In this document: one piece after another, positions 35,875 to 47,179 of the stretch
How positions within the stretch are numbered: position 1 is the first letter of the stretch
How the letters are laid out: each line of letters starts with the position of its first letter
From: Castor canadensis
Lineage: Eukaryota > Chordata > Mammalia > Rodentia > Castoridae
DNA: 64,000 nt
Reading direction: 5' to 3'
NCBI RefSeq assembly: GCF_047511655.1
Contig: NC_133394.1
Coordinates: 56,638,501 to 56,702,500, forward strand
Made by a program: the position numbers and the translations under genes
Notes under the pieces: model-generated
What the model was told of the DNA's origin: nothing
Databases searched by the model: none
What the model saw: only the letters and a program-made list of their open reading frames with translations

Positions 35875-37445
35875 GCTAGTGGTCCAAGTCAGGCTTGATC
35901 TCCAACTTCACTATGAGTATTCAGCCTGCCAACTAAGGGATGAAGACAACTTACCATGGAGACTAGGTGGGTGTTGACATGTCATGTGGTGTAAGAGGGA
36001 GCTATTGACCAAAGCTGGATTATTAGAGGTCCCAGTAGAAAAGAAGATTCTGTACATGCAGGGGGTTTGGAGGGGCACATTACATAAGAAAGCTGTGTCC
36101 TAAGATTCAGTGTAAGTTCTAAGATTTCATAATGAGGTCTAGGGAGAGACTATGCAGATGTGCAGACTCTGCAGTGGGAATGGAGGTCAAGAACAAGAGC
36201 AACCAAGGAGCCTGAGATCCAAGACTGTACCTCTGTGCACTTTTAGGAAGGTAAAATTAGTTCCACTGCACTCCAACTGGGCAGAGCAATATCTCTGTAT
36301 ATTTCCATGAAATCACCTCAATTTCATGACTTCACCTTCTAGGGAGAAGGAAAGCAATTCTAAATTTTAGTTTATTCTCTAAGAAAACTTAGCACATTGT
36401 AATAAGGACTAACTACATAATTTTTCAGGGCTTGGTGTAAAATTAAAATACAGGCTCCTTGTTCAAAAATCAATAATTTCAACATGGTGACAATGAGATG
36501 GAATCAAACCTGAGCACTCTGGTTGCACACCCCCAAAGCTGGCCCTGGCGTAAGTTCAACATTCCCCTTTTCTTAAAGTGCTCAGGGTCTATGCATCCTT
36601 TCCTTCTGGCTGCTCCTCTGCAGTTAGGATGGAGATTTGGAGAATTGGTATTTGTAGTTCCCAGTAATTCTCCCTGCACCTTCACTGATATCTCTGAAGC
36701 ACCTAGTTTTTGTGCTTCCTGCACTGGTGGCTAATGAAGTGTCACCAGCTTGTCTGATTTTGAGGAGCAAGTGATGGTCAATATGCTGAAGCCATAACTC
36801 TAACCACTTTCCTTTAGTGTCCCAGTCCTAGCCAGTTCACAACTCATTTAGTACTACTGTGGTTTCTTCCTTGGGCCCTTTGAAATTTTCCAGTCCCCTG
36901 AAATCCACAGTGACCTGTGGACTCTTTAAGCACTGTCCCCACACTCTCTCCACACGTTCTCAAACTCTCTCCTCAATCACCATCACCCAGGGATTGCTGT
37001 GCCTTCCTTCTGGGTCTCTGAGAAGGTGGGTCATGTGCCATGGTGTTCTTGGACTTGCTTATACCTGCTTAAATTTTTCTAAAGTATCACCAGGTTAGGC
37101 TTTTAACATAGGCACCAAGACCTTTCCAGCTTCCCTATACTCATCTCTGCCCACAGTTTCTGAGTCTCCTTCCTACCATTCTTCCTCCAGCTGAAAAAGA
37201 TCTTTTGAGCTTTTTGACATTCTCTGTGCCTTATATACTTTTCCTTATATGGCTCCTAGTTGCACAGAAATGAATTAATCAGAATTTTTGATTCATAATG
37301 TTATTGTCTTCAGACATGTCCCTCCTTTTCTGTTCATTTGTTAATTAAACCCAGGAACCAAAACATCATCAACAAGATCCATCTACCCTTGTGCTTCTTC
37401 CTCATCCTGCCTCCACCTCTTCCCTAGAAGCAATTATCCTGAATT
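35875..37445. other. no recognised feature
   Basis: About 1.6 kb without a gene or repeat I can name. Frames at 36479-37098 lie on both strands and lack domains. Confidence 0.45.
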
Positions 37446-37450
37446 TGACA

Positions 37451-37519
37451 CCTCTTTGTCTCTCTGTCTCACTGTCTCTCTCTGCCTCTCTCTCTTTCTC
37501 TTTCTCTCTCTCTCTCTCT

Positions 37520-37569
<50 letters not shown>
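37451..37569. repeat. compound (CT)n(AC)n microsatellite
   Basis: Imperfect CT-rich stretch, a perfect CT run, then a perfect AC run of more than 20 units. The same CT-then-CA order recurs at 60622-60690. Confidence 0.95.
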
Positions 37570-37769
37570 ACAATTTGATCACATATGTAGGCACTGGTGA
37601 GCAAGTTCATACCAGTTTGAGAACATCAGCTGTGCACACCTCTTCCCAACTCCACACCTAGTGATGTCATGTTGGGAACTTGAAAAGTTGGGAGTATTTA
37701 TAGCATGAAATTAGCAAGTACTACAAGCAGATCCTCTCTCCAACATATGGATTGTTGAACACTTACCTG

Positions 37770-37890
37770 CACACCACTGTATGTGTATTTCTAAAGAAAT
37801 ACACCTTTGCTGACTTGTTATATTCCCAACACTCAGAGAAGTGCCCAGTGCATAACTGACACTAAGTTGTTGAACATGTGAATAAATTTC
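37770..37890 (+). mobile_element. L2 3' end fragment
   Basis: tatattcccaacactcagag, aagtgcccagtgcataactg and ttgttgaacatgtgaataaa match the L2 terminus. Confidence 0.55.
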
Positions 37891-37894
37891 CTTC

Positions 37895-40015
37895 TCTATC
37901 CCTAGGACAGCAGGTCTCATGATCTAGATGTAATGTTGGAAGGTATTCTCCCTGCCTACAGAAGAAACTCTACCAGTTGAGAGCTAAGTGAAGCTAGAAG
38001 ATTCCATCTCTTTCAACCAAGCCTGGGTTCAGCTGCTGTGAACTCCCAAGTTAGGTGGAATAAACTGAACATTGATGCTCTGTTTTCTTTGCATTCCTGC
38101 TGAGACAGTTTAAACCTGTTAGGCAATAGATGCATCTAGAAAGTGAGGTAGGTGATGTACTAGGGTATGCCCAAAGAAAAATATTTCAAAAAATATTATC
38201 CCAGGTACATATGACTTTTCCCATGGGCCTAAACCAAAGAGAGCAACACCAAGGAGGCAATTGCAGATCCTGAAGAGACCAGGAGTGGTGACAGGTTAGA
38301 GGGACTGAGGCTAAGGTAAGAGTTGACATGACAGAAAGAAATCACAATTTTTTTTAATGCAAACTGTTTTGACATCAGCTTAACCCCCATGCATAGTACT
38401 CAAAAACAATACAGCTTTTGAATTAGAAAGATCACTGAAATTAAAATGAGAAATTAAGTACTAAAGAGGCTGAATTTTTTAAAGGAATTCCCAAGTACCA
38501 ATATGTATAGAGAAAGAATACCAATTTTGGTTACATTTTTTCCAAACTGTTAAATATACAAACTATAATGCCTTTTAAAATAAAATACTCACATGACATA
38601 ACTTTAATAACAATCATTCAAAACAGAAATTGGAAAACCATTAAGCAAGAAATCTACCAGGCCAATAATGTCTTAATTTATGATTATGGAAAATTTGACT
38701 ATGTATCTCCTATTCTAGGGACCAGTTTATCAATCTTTTGGTTCCCGAAACTTTCTATTGGTTGTACTCTTGAGAAAACCTGTAATAATTTCATTTAGGG
38801 GGAAAAAATCTTGTAATACAACTGACTACCCAAGAAGGAAGAGAAGGTTGGTGCTTTGGGAAAAACATAAGTGAAAAAAACCCACTAATTTACCAATTAA
38901 AATGGTTTTTTTTTGTTTTGTTTTGTTTTTCCGTCAAAGGAATGCTGCACCCATTTCATTTCAGATTAGAAAACAGGTTAAAGGCACTGGGATGTACTCC
39001 TCACCATGAACAGACTCTCAATTACACTTAACATGTGAGAGTCTATTGAAATCAGCCTGTGTACTGGGTGTTTCCATGACATTTCTTATATAGAAACCTA
39101 ATATAAATTAAACAACTTTGAATCCTCCAGGGGAGGACTTAGCTCCTTCCTACAAGGTCACCCTTTCACACTTTTCTTTAAGTGAACCTCCAGAATGACC
39201 ACAGTCACCTTTGACATGCCTACCTATACAATCTTAGGTAACATTGAACACAGAACATTGCTATGGTGACTATACCTAAATGCCAATTTTCATTATAAAT
39301 AGTTGAGACACATGTTACAAGATTTCATGGCTTACTCTCAAAAAGGTAAACTAGGTGCAGTTTTCCTTGAAGAAATTCTTTATTATATATTATACCAGTA
39401 ATACTTTGATGTTCCCTTCAGTAAACATTGACATACCTACATTAATACTACCAAAGAACTGTGAAGGAGCTACAGTTATCTAGAAATATTGTATCCAAGT
39501 GAAAAACACAGTATTTGCACATTTTAAGATGACATTATATAAAATTTATATGAATGAAAGCCTCCAGGAAATATCTGTCAGAAGGCTTTTGAGTTGAAGT
39601 AACCAAATGAAAACATTTCTAAACATAATGCAAACATAAATGGAGTAATGCAAAACATCCAGGTATTCAAATCTAATTTATAGCTATTTTTAGCTATAAA
39701 TTATATTAACATATAATTATATTAACACATAATTCTACATACCTTTCTCCTTTGGAACAATAGTAAGGGGCAGGATATTATTTTCATAAGAAATTACAAA
39801 ATTTTGACATTTTTGGCTGCTGTTTTTTTTTTTTTAATGACTAGAAGAAAGCAAGGAATGGATAGTAGAATCAAAAAACAGCATGTGTTTTCAGGAAATC
39901 TGAGCATGCTATTTTTAGCTATCCTTAAATCTGTTTTTAGAAATTCTAACCCTGGAATACCAAGCTAAGGTATGTGCTATTCTATAAGATTTGGAGTCAG
40001 GTATGCTTTTCAGCT
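37895..40015. other. unassigned AT-rich DNA with a hairpin and 16-bp tandem repeat
   Basis: No gene recognised. It holds a perfect 13-bp inverted repeat (39674-39686 and 39691-39703, TTTT loop). Overlapping this is a two-copy 16-bp tandem repeat (39701-39716 and 39717-39732, one difference). Confidence 0.6.
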
Positions 40016-40019
40016 AATT

Positions 40020-40760
40020 AGTCATTTGAAATGTTTGATGAGAGCAGTCACTTAAGGATAACTTGGACAATATGGGGTTGGAGAAACTGGAGTTGAGAAA
40101 ATAATTCCAGAACGCGATCAGTGAGGGTAGTGGTGGTGGCAGATGGATGAAAGGGCTTGGCACATACTGAGCAACCTGACAAAGGGAGGGCTGACTGCCT
40201 ACATGTCTGACTTGGTATGTGGAGCTAAGAAAGAAAAAATGATGATGGAAAAGTTTGGAACTTGCACAGGTGGATGATTTGCGGACAACAAGAGCATCAG
40301 CTTGTTGAGTCTTCAATGCTAAGTACCTTTGCAATTGGAATTGAGAGAATAATCTGGCCTAGAAAGAAATGGGAGACATCTGTAGAAAGATATTTGTTAA
40401 CAAAATTAATCAGCAAGAGCAATTCCTGGGCATTAACCATCACTGGGTCAGAGTTGAGGCAGGTGAAACAGTCAAGAAGAGAGAAGAAACAGAGGAATAG
40501 GAGGGCAATAAAGTAGTATGAAGTCAAAGAAGAGGACAACCTCAAGATCTGTTAAAAGTGTCAAACGCTACCCAAAGTGAGGTAAAGAAAATCACTGGGG
40601 AGCTTGAGGTTTTAATAGAATAACGATGAAGCTTCAGGAAAGCCAAACTTTGATGTGTTAATGAAATGACAAATGCTAAGGAAATGACATTAATAAGCAG
40701 ATAGGAAATAAAACGGTGGGTTGAAGACAGATCAGAGGTAAACACCGGTTCCTTCAGAAC
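40020..40760 (-). mobile_element. L2 LINE remnant, reverse
   Basis: Purine-rich plus strand with reversed L2 ORF2 text: gagaaaataattccagaacg, aaagtgtcaaacgctaccca, gtgaggtaaagaaaatcact and gcttcaggaaagccaaactt. The 106-, 84-, 82- and 67-codon frames here are fossils or shadows. Confidence 0.5.
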
Positions 40761-40894
40761 TAAGGAGACATGTATTTTTAAATGAAAGAAACAAATCCAA
40801 GAAGGAGAAAGAATCTTGCTGCCGCTTCTTGGGGTTTTGCCTGTTTGTTGGCTGTCATTTCATCTTAAATTCTTTGGCGTTTTTTCCTCCAGAG

Positions 40895-41085
40895 AACTGG
40901 TAATAATAATAGCATTTACTGCTATCTAATATACATCAGGCACTTCAATGGCACTTTTCATTTATATTTTTTAAATCATTGTGCTCATTGTAGATGAGGA
41001 AGTAAAAAATTGGATAAGTTAATATCATGACAAAAATCAGTCCTCTGTTAAGTAGTGGAGAAGAGAATCAAACATAGTTGGTGTG
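40895..41085 (-). mobile_element. MIR SINE, reverse
   Basis: aataataatagcatttactg, atacatcaggcacttcaatg, tgtagatgaggaagtaaaaa, agttaatatcatgacaaaaa follow the reverse MIR order. Confidence 0.7.
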
Positions 41086-41089
41086 AATT

Positions 41090-42460
41090 CATTTTCTATC
41101 CTGACAGAGCTGGCTTGAGATAATCCATTTGAAAGTTCTCAGAGATTGTAAGAGCCTGGATATAACCCACACCGTGTCCAAGTACTTCTAGCAAGGGCCC
41201 CATGAGTTTATCTCAACAAAATAGTCAAAGTCCTATCTCTCAGGGATTCTCTTCTGTGCCTGTTTACCAAACGTAATAAGGTATATTTATATGTGGCTTG
41301 ATGTTTATATTATGAACGAATTTGTCTGAAAGCAAAAAAGCTTACTCATTTATCAGTTTTAAAATTACATAATCCTTTTCCCTTCTAAATTAAGAAAAGC
41401 TAAGAACCAAATTAAGTACTCTACGGTAAGAGATCTACGCACGTACTCAACCAAATGGCAGACTGAGAAACCTGCACATCAGAAGCTGTCTGCATGGGCA
41501 TCCCATCAGTCAGCTCCTGGGCTAATCCACACTTATCATTCCAGCTGTGCACCAGCACATCCTGTGCCTCGCCTGAGCAGCAGACTTCTCAGCCTCTGTC
41601 CATAGTTCTACCATCTGAGTTTGGGGCCTATCAGGAGCTAGTTAACTTTGCTTTCTGTGTTCCTCAGTGCCTTCTGTATTTGTAGCAGGAATGACACCAT
41701 TTAGATGCTATGTAACCTGATGAGATATGAATCCAAGGGGAAATGATAATGAAATAGTTTCTGACAATTCAATCATAGAATACTTTGGAAAGAATTGATA
41801 AAAGTGAAATAATTAATGTTAAATTAGCTATGGGTTAGAAAATTATATAAAAGTTTTAGAGAAAATATATAAAACTCCAGGAAGATTCTGGGTTGGATTG
41901 CTTCACAATTATCTACTTTAAAGAAATGAAACTACAGATTTTAGGATGACACATTCTGGGTGTGGTTAGATAACACGGCATCTTGGGCTTCCACCAGAGA
42001 CTTCAGTTGGAGATAGAGCTATGGCTCCAAGCACATGTGGTTGTCCATTTTATTGTGTCCTAAATATAAAATTTAGGACAGGTGCCTCTGGTGACCACAG
42101 CTGGGGCAGAGACTAGAGTCTAGAGCCGCTTGTACCACAGACTCAAGAGTATAGAATATGTTGCCTGGTATAAGATGATACAGATTTTTGTGAATGGGTA
42201 CTATACTTTTGTATCATTAGGAAAAAAGTCTATAAAATGAACACTGAAACCCATAAAACCACTTCTTTATCACTCTAGGGCTTAAGTATTTACCATTTAC
42301 CAGTCTGGCAAATTTTCAGCTCCTCTAAGCATCTGTTGACATATAAGGATGAGCTGGTCAATTGGGATCCTCCTCCAGGCCAAATGAAGTCTCAGTCTTC
42401 CTTTGGCTTCTTAGATGAAGGACAATTTTCCCTCTAGTGTTATTGATTTGTTTAGTTATT
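41090..42460. other. no recognised feature
   Basis: Nothing identified as gene, RNA or named repeat. Confidence 0.45.
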
Positions 42461-42462
42461 TT

Positions 42463-42796
42463 CCTTTTTTGGAGGTATGGCATTTGAACTCAGGGCCTCA
42501 TGCATGGGAAGCAGGTGTTCTACCACTTGAGCCATGTCCCTAGCCCTTTTAAATTTAGCTATTTTTCAGGTAGGGTCTCTCATGTTTGCCAGGGCTGGCA
42601 TGGTCTGCAATCCTCCTACCTATGCCTCCTGCATAGCTGGAATTGCAGCTGTACATGATCACATCTGGCTTATTGCTTGAGATGGAGCTCACTAACTTTT
42701 TGCCCAGGCTGGTCTCCAACTGCATTCTTCCTGATCTCCATCTCAGGAGACTCTAGAGTAACTAGGATTATAGGCATGGGTCACCATGTCCAGACT
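42463..42796 (-). mobile_element. trimeric composite SINE (ID + B1 + B1), reverse
   Basis: T-rich tail, ID-like unit (catttgaactcagggcctca, ctaccacttgagccatgtcc), first B1-like unit (tttttcaggtagggtctctc, atagctggaattgcagctgt) and second B1-like unit (cccaggctggtctccaactg, actaggattataggcatggg). Confidence 0.85.
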
Positions 42797-42968
42797 CCAG
42801 TAATATTTAGATGCAGATGTGCTACACAAATTTCAACCCAGAAGGAAAATATTTAGTAAGTGAAAAAGCAATTATTGGAATATTTTAGTGAATGGAGTTC
42901 ATATTTTAAATAAAGGAAAAATTTTTCCACTATGCTGCAGCTATTTACAAAAAAAAATTTTTACAGTT

Positions 42969-43006
42969 TGTACATGTGTGTGTGCATACCCACACACACG
43001 TGTACA
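42969..43006. repeat. 16-bp inverted repeat
   Basis: Arms at 42969-42984 and 42991-43006 are complementary at 15 of 16 positions, with a 6-base loop. They are built from TG/CA steps with TGTACA ends. Confidence 0.85.
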
Positions 43007-43232
43007 GCAGCACACCCAGAATAAATGACACCATGCTCAGAATTTGTCACACCTTAAGAAGACTTTCCAAGTCACACTTCCAGTATATTTCATGGTTAAA
43101 ATAACTTTTGTGAATTTCCCTATAACATAATAAGAGATATATGTTTGATTTCTTCCCCTGGTTCACGGCACAGAACTTCCAAAATCTTTGTAACTTCCTG
43201 AGTGAAGGGAATTATAGGAACATATTTTCTTA

Positions 43233-43234
<2 letters not shown>

Positions 43235-43279
<45 letters not shown>

Positions 43280-43293
43280 TGTGTGTGTGTGTG
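43235..43293. repeat. (GT)n microsatellite
   Basis: About 29 GT units with one interruption near 43272. It abuts the A-tail side of a reverse ID SINE and so probably grew from that tail. The frame at 43141-43335 is made by this repeat. Confidence 0.95.
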
Positions 43294-43364
43294 ATGTTGG
43301 GGATCAAATGCAGGGTCTTGTGCTTGTTAGACTAACACTGTACCACTGAGCTACATCCCCACCA
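43294..43364 (-). mobile_element. ID-like SINE, reverse
   Basis: Reverse complement has GGTGGGGATGTAGCTCAGTG (box A) and a decayed box B (GCATTTGATCCCC). Confidence 0.85.
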
Positions 43365-43369
43365 CATCA

Positions 43370-43960
43370 TGTAAGAGTGTCTGTTTTGGATGTTAGTGAG
43401 ATGACTAGTGGCTGGAAACACCAAGATAGCTTCAGGATTGAGTGTGCTTCCAGGGGAAATAACCTTATTATTTGAGGATTGGAATTTTTAGCCCCACGCC
43501 TTCAGGGAGGGGAGATAGGATGGGGATAGAATTCAATCACCAATGGCCAATGATTTAATCAATCATATCTACATAATTGAAGCTCCATATCACCTGGAAC
43601 CCATGGGACATGGAGAGCTTCTAGGTTGGTGACCTGTGGAGGAGGTGCTGGGAGGCCGGCACAGCCTGTACATCCCTTCATTTGCCTGTTATCCTGTGTC
43701 CTTTAAAATAAAATGGTAATAGTAAAGCACTGAGTTCTGTAAACTGTTCTTGCAAATTATCAGACCCAAGGGGAGGATCATATATACCATTGGTTAGAAA
43801 TACTAGTCACAACCCGGACATTTTAACCTGAATTTTAATTTGAAGTTGAGGGCAGCTTTATGATTGTGAGTGAGTCCTTAACCTGCGTGGGATGCCCTAG
43901 CCACAGGCAGTTAGTATCATAATTATATTGTATCAGAATTCACACCTGGTTGCCATCCAA
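43370..43960 (+). mobile_element. ancient solo LTR (ERV-L-like type)
   Basis: LTR blocks in order: ccaatggccaatgatttaat, caatcatatctacataattg, gagagcttctaggttggtga, ttatcctgtgtcctttaaaa, taaaatggtaatagtaaagc, gagttctgtaaactgttctt, gcaaattatcagacccaagg, gtccttaacctgcgtgggat. This is a widespread mammalian LTR; the family name is not certain. Confidence 0.65.
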
Positions 43961-44954
43961 AGAGTTGAGAAAATTGTTTAACATGAGGGGAAACAGCATA
44001 CATTTGGTGTCAAAGTGAAGCGACAAGTAGCAAAGAAAAAGTTTCTACTTTAGTCCCTGAGCTATGTGGATGTGACCACATGTAGTCATGGTCATTCTCA
44101 TCAAGCATCACAGTAAAGAGTAATGAAAAATTCAAAAAGAAAGAAAGTGGAGAGAAGGATGAAAAGGAGAGAGGAGGGAAGGTAAGAAAGAGATCCACTG
44201 CCTATCATTACCAGATGTGAGAAGAAAGAGAAACTCCAGGTGAGGGTAGTCTTTTGGGGTCATCCTGAAGATAAGCGGTTCCCCCATTAGCAGCAGCTTC
44301 CTTTGAGCAGCTCTTCTCCTCCTGGGAGAGCTAACAGAGGCAAGAAAGGTGCAAAAGCTGCTTGTCCATTTCCTCCCATGGGCTCTGTTCTCCTACCTCA
44401 CAGCTGGCTTTGCTTCAGAGTAAGATGGTAAAAGCATGGAGAGAGTACGTGAGACTGACACCAGCCACTGTTTCAACTCCTTGGGTCTAGTTTTGCTTGA
44501 GTGTTGGGCTTTTCCAAACAGGAAAATTGAGCAACTTCCTGGATTCTGTAGGGCGGTTGGAGTTCCTTATATACATCACAGTTGCTCTCACTGGAGCATT
44601 CTCCTTCTCCTGCATTGAGCCCCTGTCTCAGTAGCTACTGTCTATGATGCAGACATCACTTTTCCTTTTACTGATCAGAACCCAAATCCATGGGGCTGTA
44701 ATCAGTTAGCACCTTTCTTATGAATCAGAAACTGATTGGTCCTGTAGCTGCAGAGGCAAAATGAATCATGGTTAGAAATGTCCATCTCCTCCTTCCCTTG
44801 GTCATAATGCCATCATTCAAACCATCTAAAAATAGATGAGTAAATCCCTAAAAAGAAGAACTAGGTTCAAAACTTTCCTTAGTCATGCCAGTTTTCACAT
44901 CATACTTTATGATAGGAAAGTTCAGCTCTCTGCCCAGTACATCCTTTATTTTTA

Positions 44955-45300
44955 TATAAAGAACTTTCCATCACTGTGATAAAACATCTAAGGATGGAAG
45001 ATTTATTTTTCAGAGGTTTTAGTCCATGGTTTCTTGGCTTTGTTGCTTTGGGCCTGTGGTGGCACGTACATGGAGGCTGGAGCCTATAGCAAGAAATGCT
45101 ATTTCTATCACAGTGGCCTAAAGCAAAAGGGAGATAGGAAGGGCCAAGGTCCTAATACCCCTTTAAAGGGCACACCCCCAATGACCTAATTTCCTCCAAT
45201 GAGGTCCTACTCCTTAAAGTTTCCCTCACCTCCCAATAGTGCCATGGGCAAGGGCAAGGCCTTTAACACATAGGTCTTTGGAGACATTTAAGATATTTTA
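44955..45300 (-). mobile_element. MaLR-type LTR, solo
   Basis: Same family as 19299-19774 and 21189-21655: ccatcactgtgataaaacat, gaagatttatttttcagagg, ttttagtccatggtttcttg, cacacccccaatgacctaat, tttaacacataggtctttgg. No partner LTR is nearby. Confidence 0.7.
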
Positions 45301-45304
45301 ACTT

Positions 45305-47020
45305 TCTTGAATAATGCCATTGTTTAACCATATATTCCAGAAATCTAGGATCACTACTCAATATATTGATTATGTTTTTAAACATTGGAAGATATGATAA
45401 GGAGATGAAAATGTTAATCGCCCAGACTTAATCAGCATAGTCTATTCATATATATTGAAATGTCATGGTATACCCCATAAATATGTGCAGTAATTACATG
45501 TTAATTAAAAAGAATTAATTAGTTTTAAAAAGAAGAAGACATAAGCAGAGAATAACATTATTAGCGCTAATGTGGCTTTCTGCAAATATCTGTAATTGCT
45601 ACTCACGGTTCTCTTGTTTGGTTTTTCTCTTTTTGATTTCTAGTCTTTCTACCAGTCATCTTTCAATGATTTCATTAACTGACACTGCTACATCTAAAAT
45701 CTAAGACATCATGATTTTTATAGCACATTGAGGAATTCCAGGGAGAACAGAATTCTGAATTAAAGGTGTTTACATCACAATGTCCTCCTGTGAGTCAAGA
45801 TTGTGTACTGGCTTTGCAGCCACATCAGAGTAGTCAGCTATTGATGAATTTGACTAAGGTGATGTTTTGAACACCCTTTTGCAGCAAAAATCTCAAGAGA
45901 GGTCTGGTTAAGGGTCCTGCTTCAATGTCATTTTTATAGATCACCTAATGTCTTAATAAAATTATACTCTCTACTAAGGTGCAGTGACCAGCTCCTTCCA
46001 TATAAGTTACCATGCAAATCTACAACAGACTTTATCCGTGGCCTACTCCAGTCCTTGCACACAGAACTTTGATTTGAGCAAGGTGGGAGGTGTGACTTGG
46101 GTGTGCCCCGATTAACCTAAGCTTGTCAAGTAAGTTCATTTCCCTTGTCACTTGGTTTTGGAAAGGGCAAATGAACCAGTTCTGGCTAAATAACATTGCA
46201 GTCTGCTGGGGAAATCTGGAAAAGGATGCTTCCTGATTAAAATGACAATGTGCCTTCTGTTTAACATTGTCAAATTTGGACATGGCACAAGGAAGGACTG
46301 AGCCATCTTGTGACAATGAGGAACACTACCTCAAGAACCAGCCAGGCAAAATTGTTCTGTACCATTTTGGATGATTACATTACAGAGGGCTCCCAGGTGC
46401 TTAAGGAAACATTCCTACTGGCGGAAGACCTATTTAACTCACTTCCTGTAACTCACTGGGCTCAGACAAGCTGGTACCAGGGCACAGTAAATCTGATTCA
46501 CAGTCAGCATCAAAAATTGGTGCTAGAGCTGATGCTAGAAGGGCCAGTGTCAGGGAGCAGACGATAGGAGGAAACTGAAGTGTAACTTTTGTTTTACTTC
46601 ACTTCTCCTCTAGTAGATTGCAAAGTTTAGCAATGGAAAAGAAGGTCACAAGCTCTTTAGCTATGTAATTAAAATACATTTGTTGAATATATAATTGAAT
46701 TATCTCTTCCTTTCTCTAAACATAGAGCTCATGTAACCTAAAAAGCTCTTAATCTGTTATGGTTCTAGAAAATCTCCCATCTAGAGGTGTGAAAGTGTGA
46801 TAATGGCTATGTGAAGCTGATCACTTTTGAGACTGTATATTCTGCTTTGTAGATTTTATCAGGCAAAACCCAGTTCAGTTTAGAAATCAGCATCAAAACT
46901 TTTTTATTTAAATTTGTTTATTGTCATTTGAATTATTTCATTTTAACTAAAAGGGTGTTCTTGATGGTAAAACATAAAAACAATCACATTTCTTTGTTTC
47001 AATCTTCCTTTTCTTTCATC
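45305..47020. other. no recognised feature
   Basis: Nothing identified. Frames at 46032-46316 (minus) and 46310-46567 (plus) lack domains. Confidence 0.45.
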
Positions 47021-47024
47021 CTAG

Positions 47025-47172
47025 TCATTTTGCTAGAAACAGAGACTGAAATGACTGGGCTTCGTTATGGAAGATTTCTGGTAATCATACACCTACACAG
47101 CAGGCTGCAGGAAGTACAGAGTCCATACCTGGTGTCCCGGGTGGCTTGTGACTTGATGAGTCACATAAGAAG
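47025..47172 (+). other. exon-like segment with splice signals
   Basis: A pyrimidine-rich run ends in TTTCTTTCATCCTAG (47010-47024) and the segment ends AAG|GTAAGACT (donor at 47173), good matches to mammalian acceptor and donor consensus. One frame is open across the whole 148 bp (part of an 82-codon frame, 46928-47176), but I recognise no protein in it. It could be a non-coding RNA exon or a chance pairing. Confidence 0.25.
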
Positions 47173-47179
47173 GTAAGAC

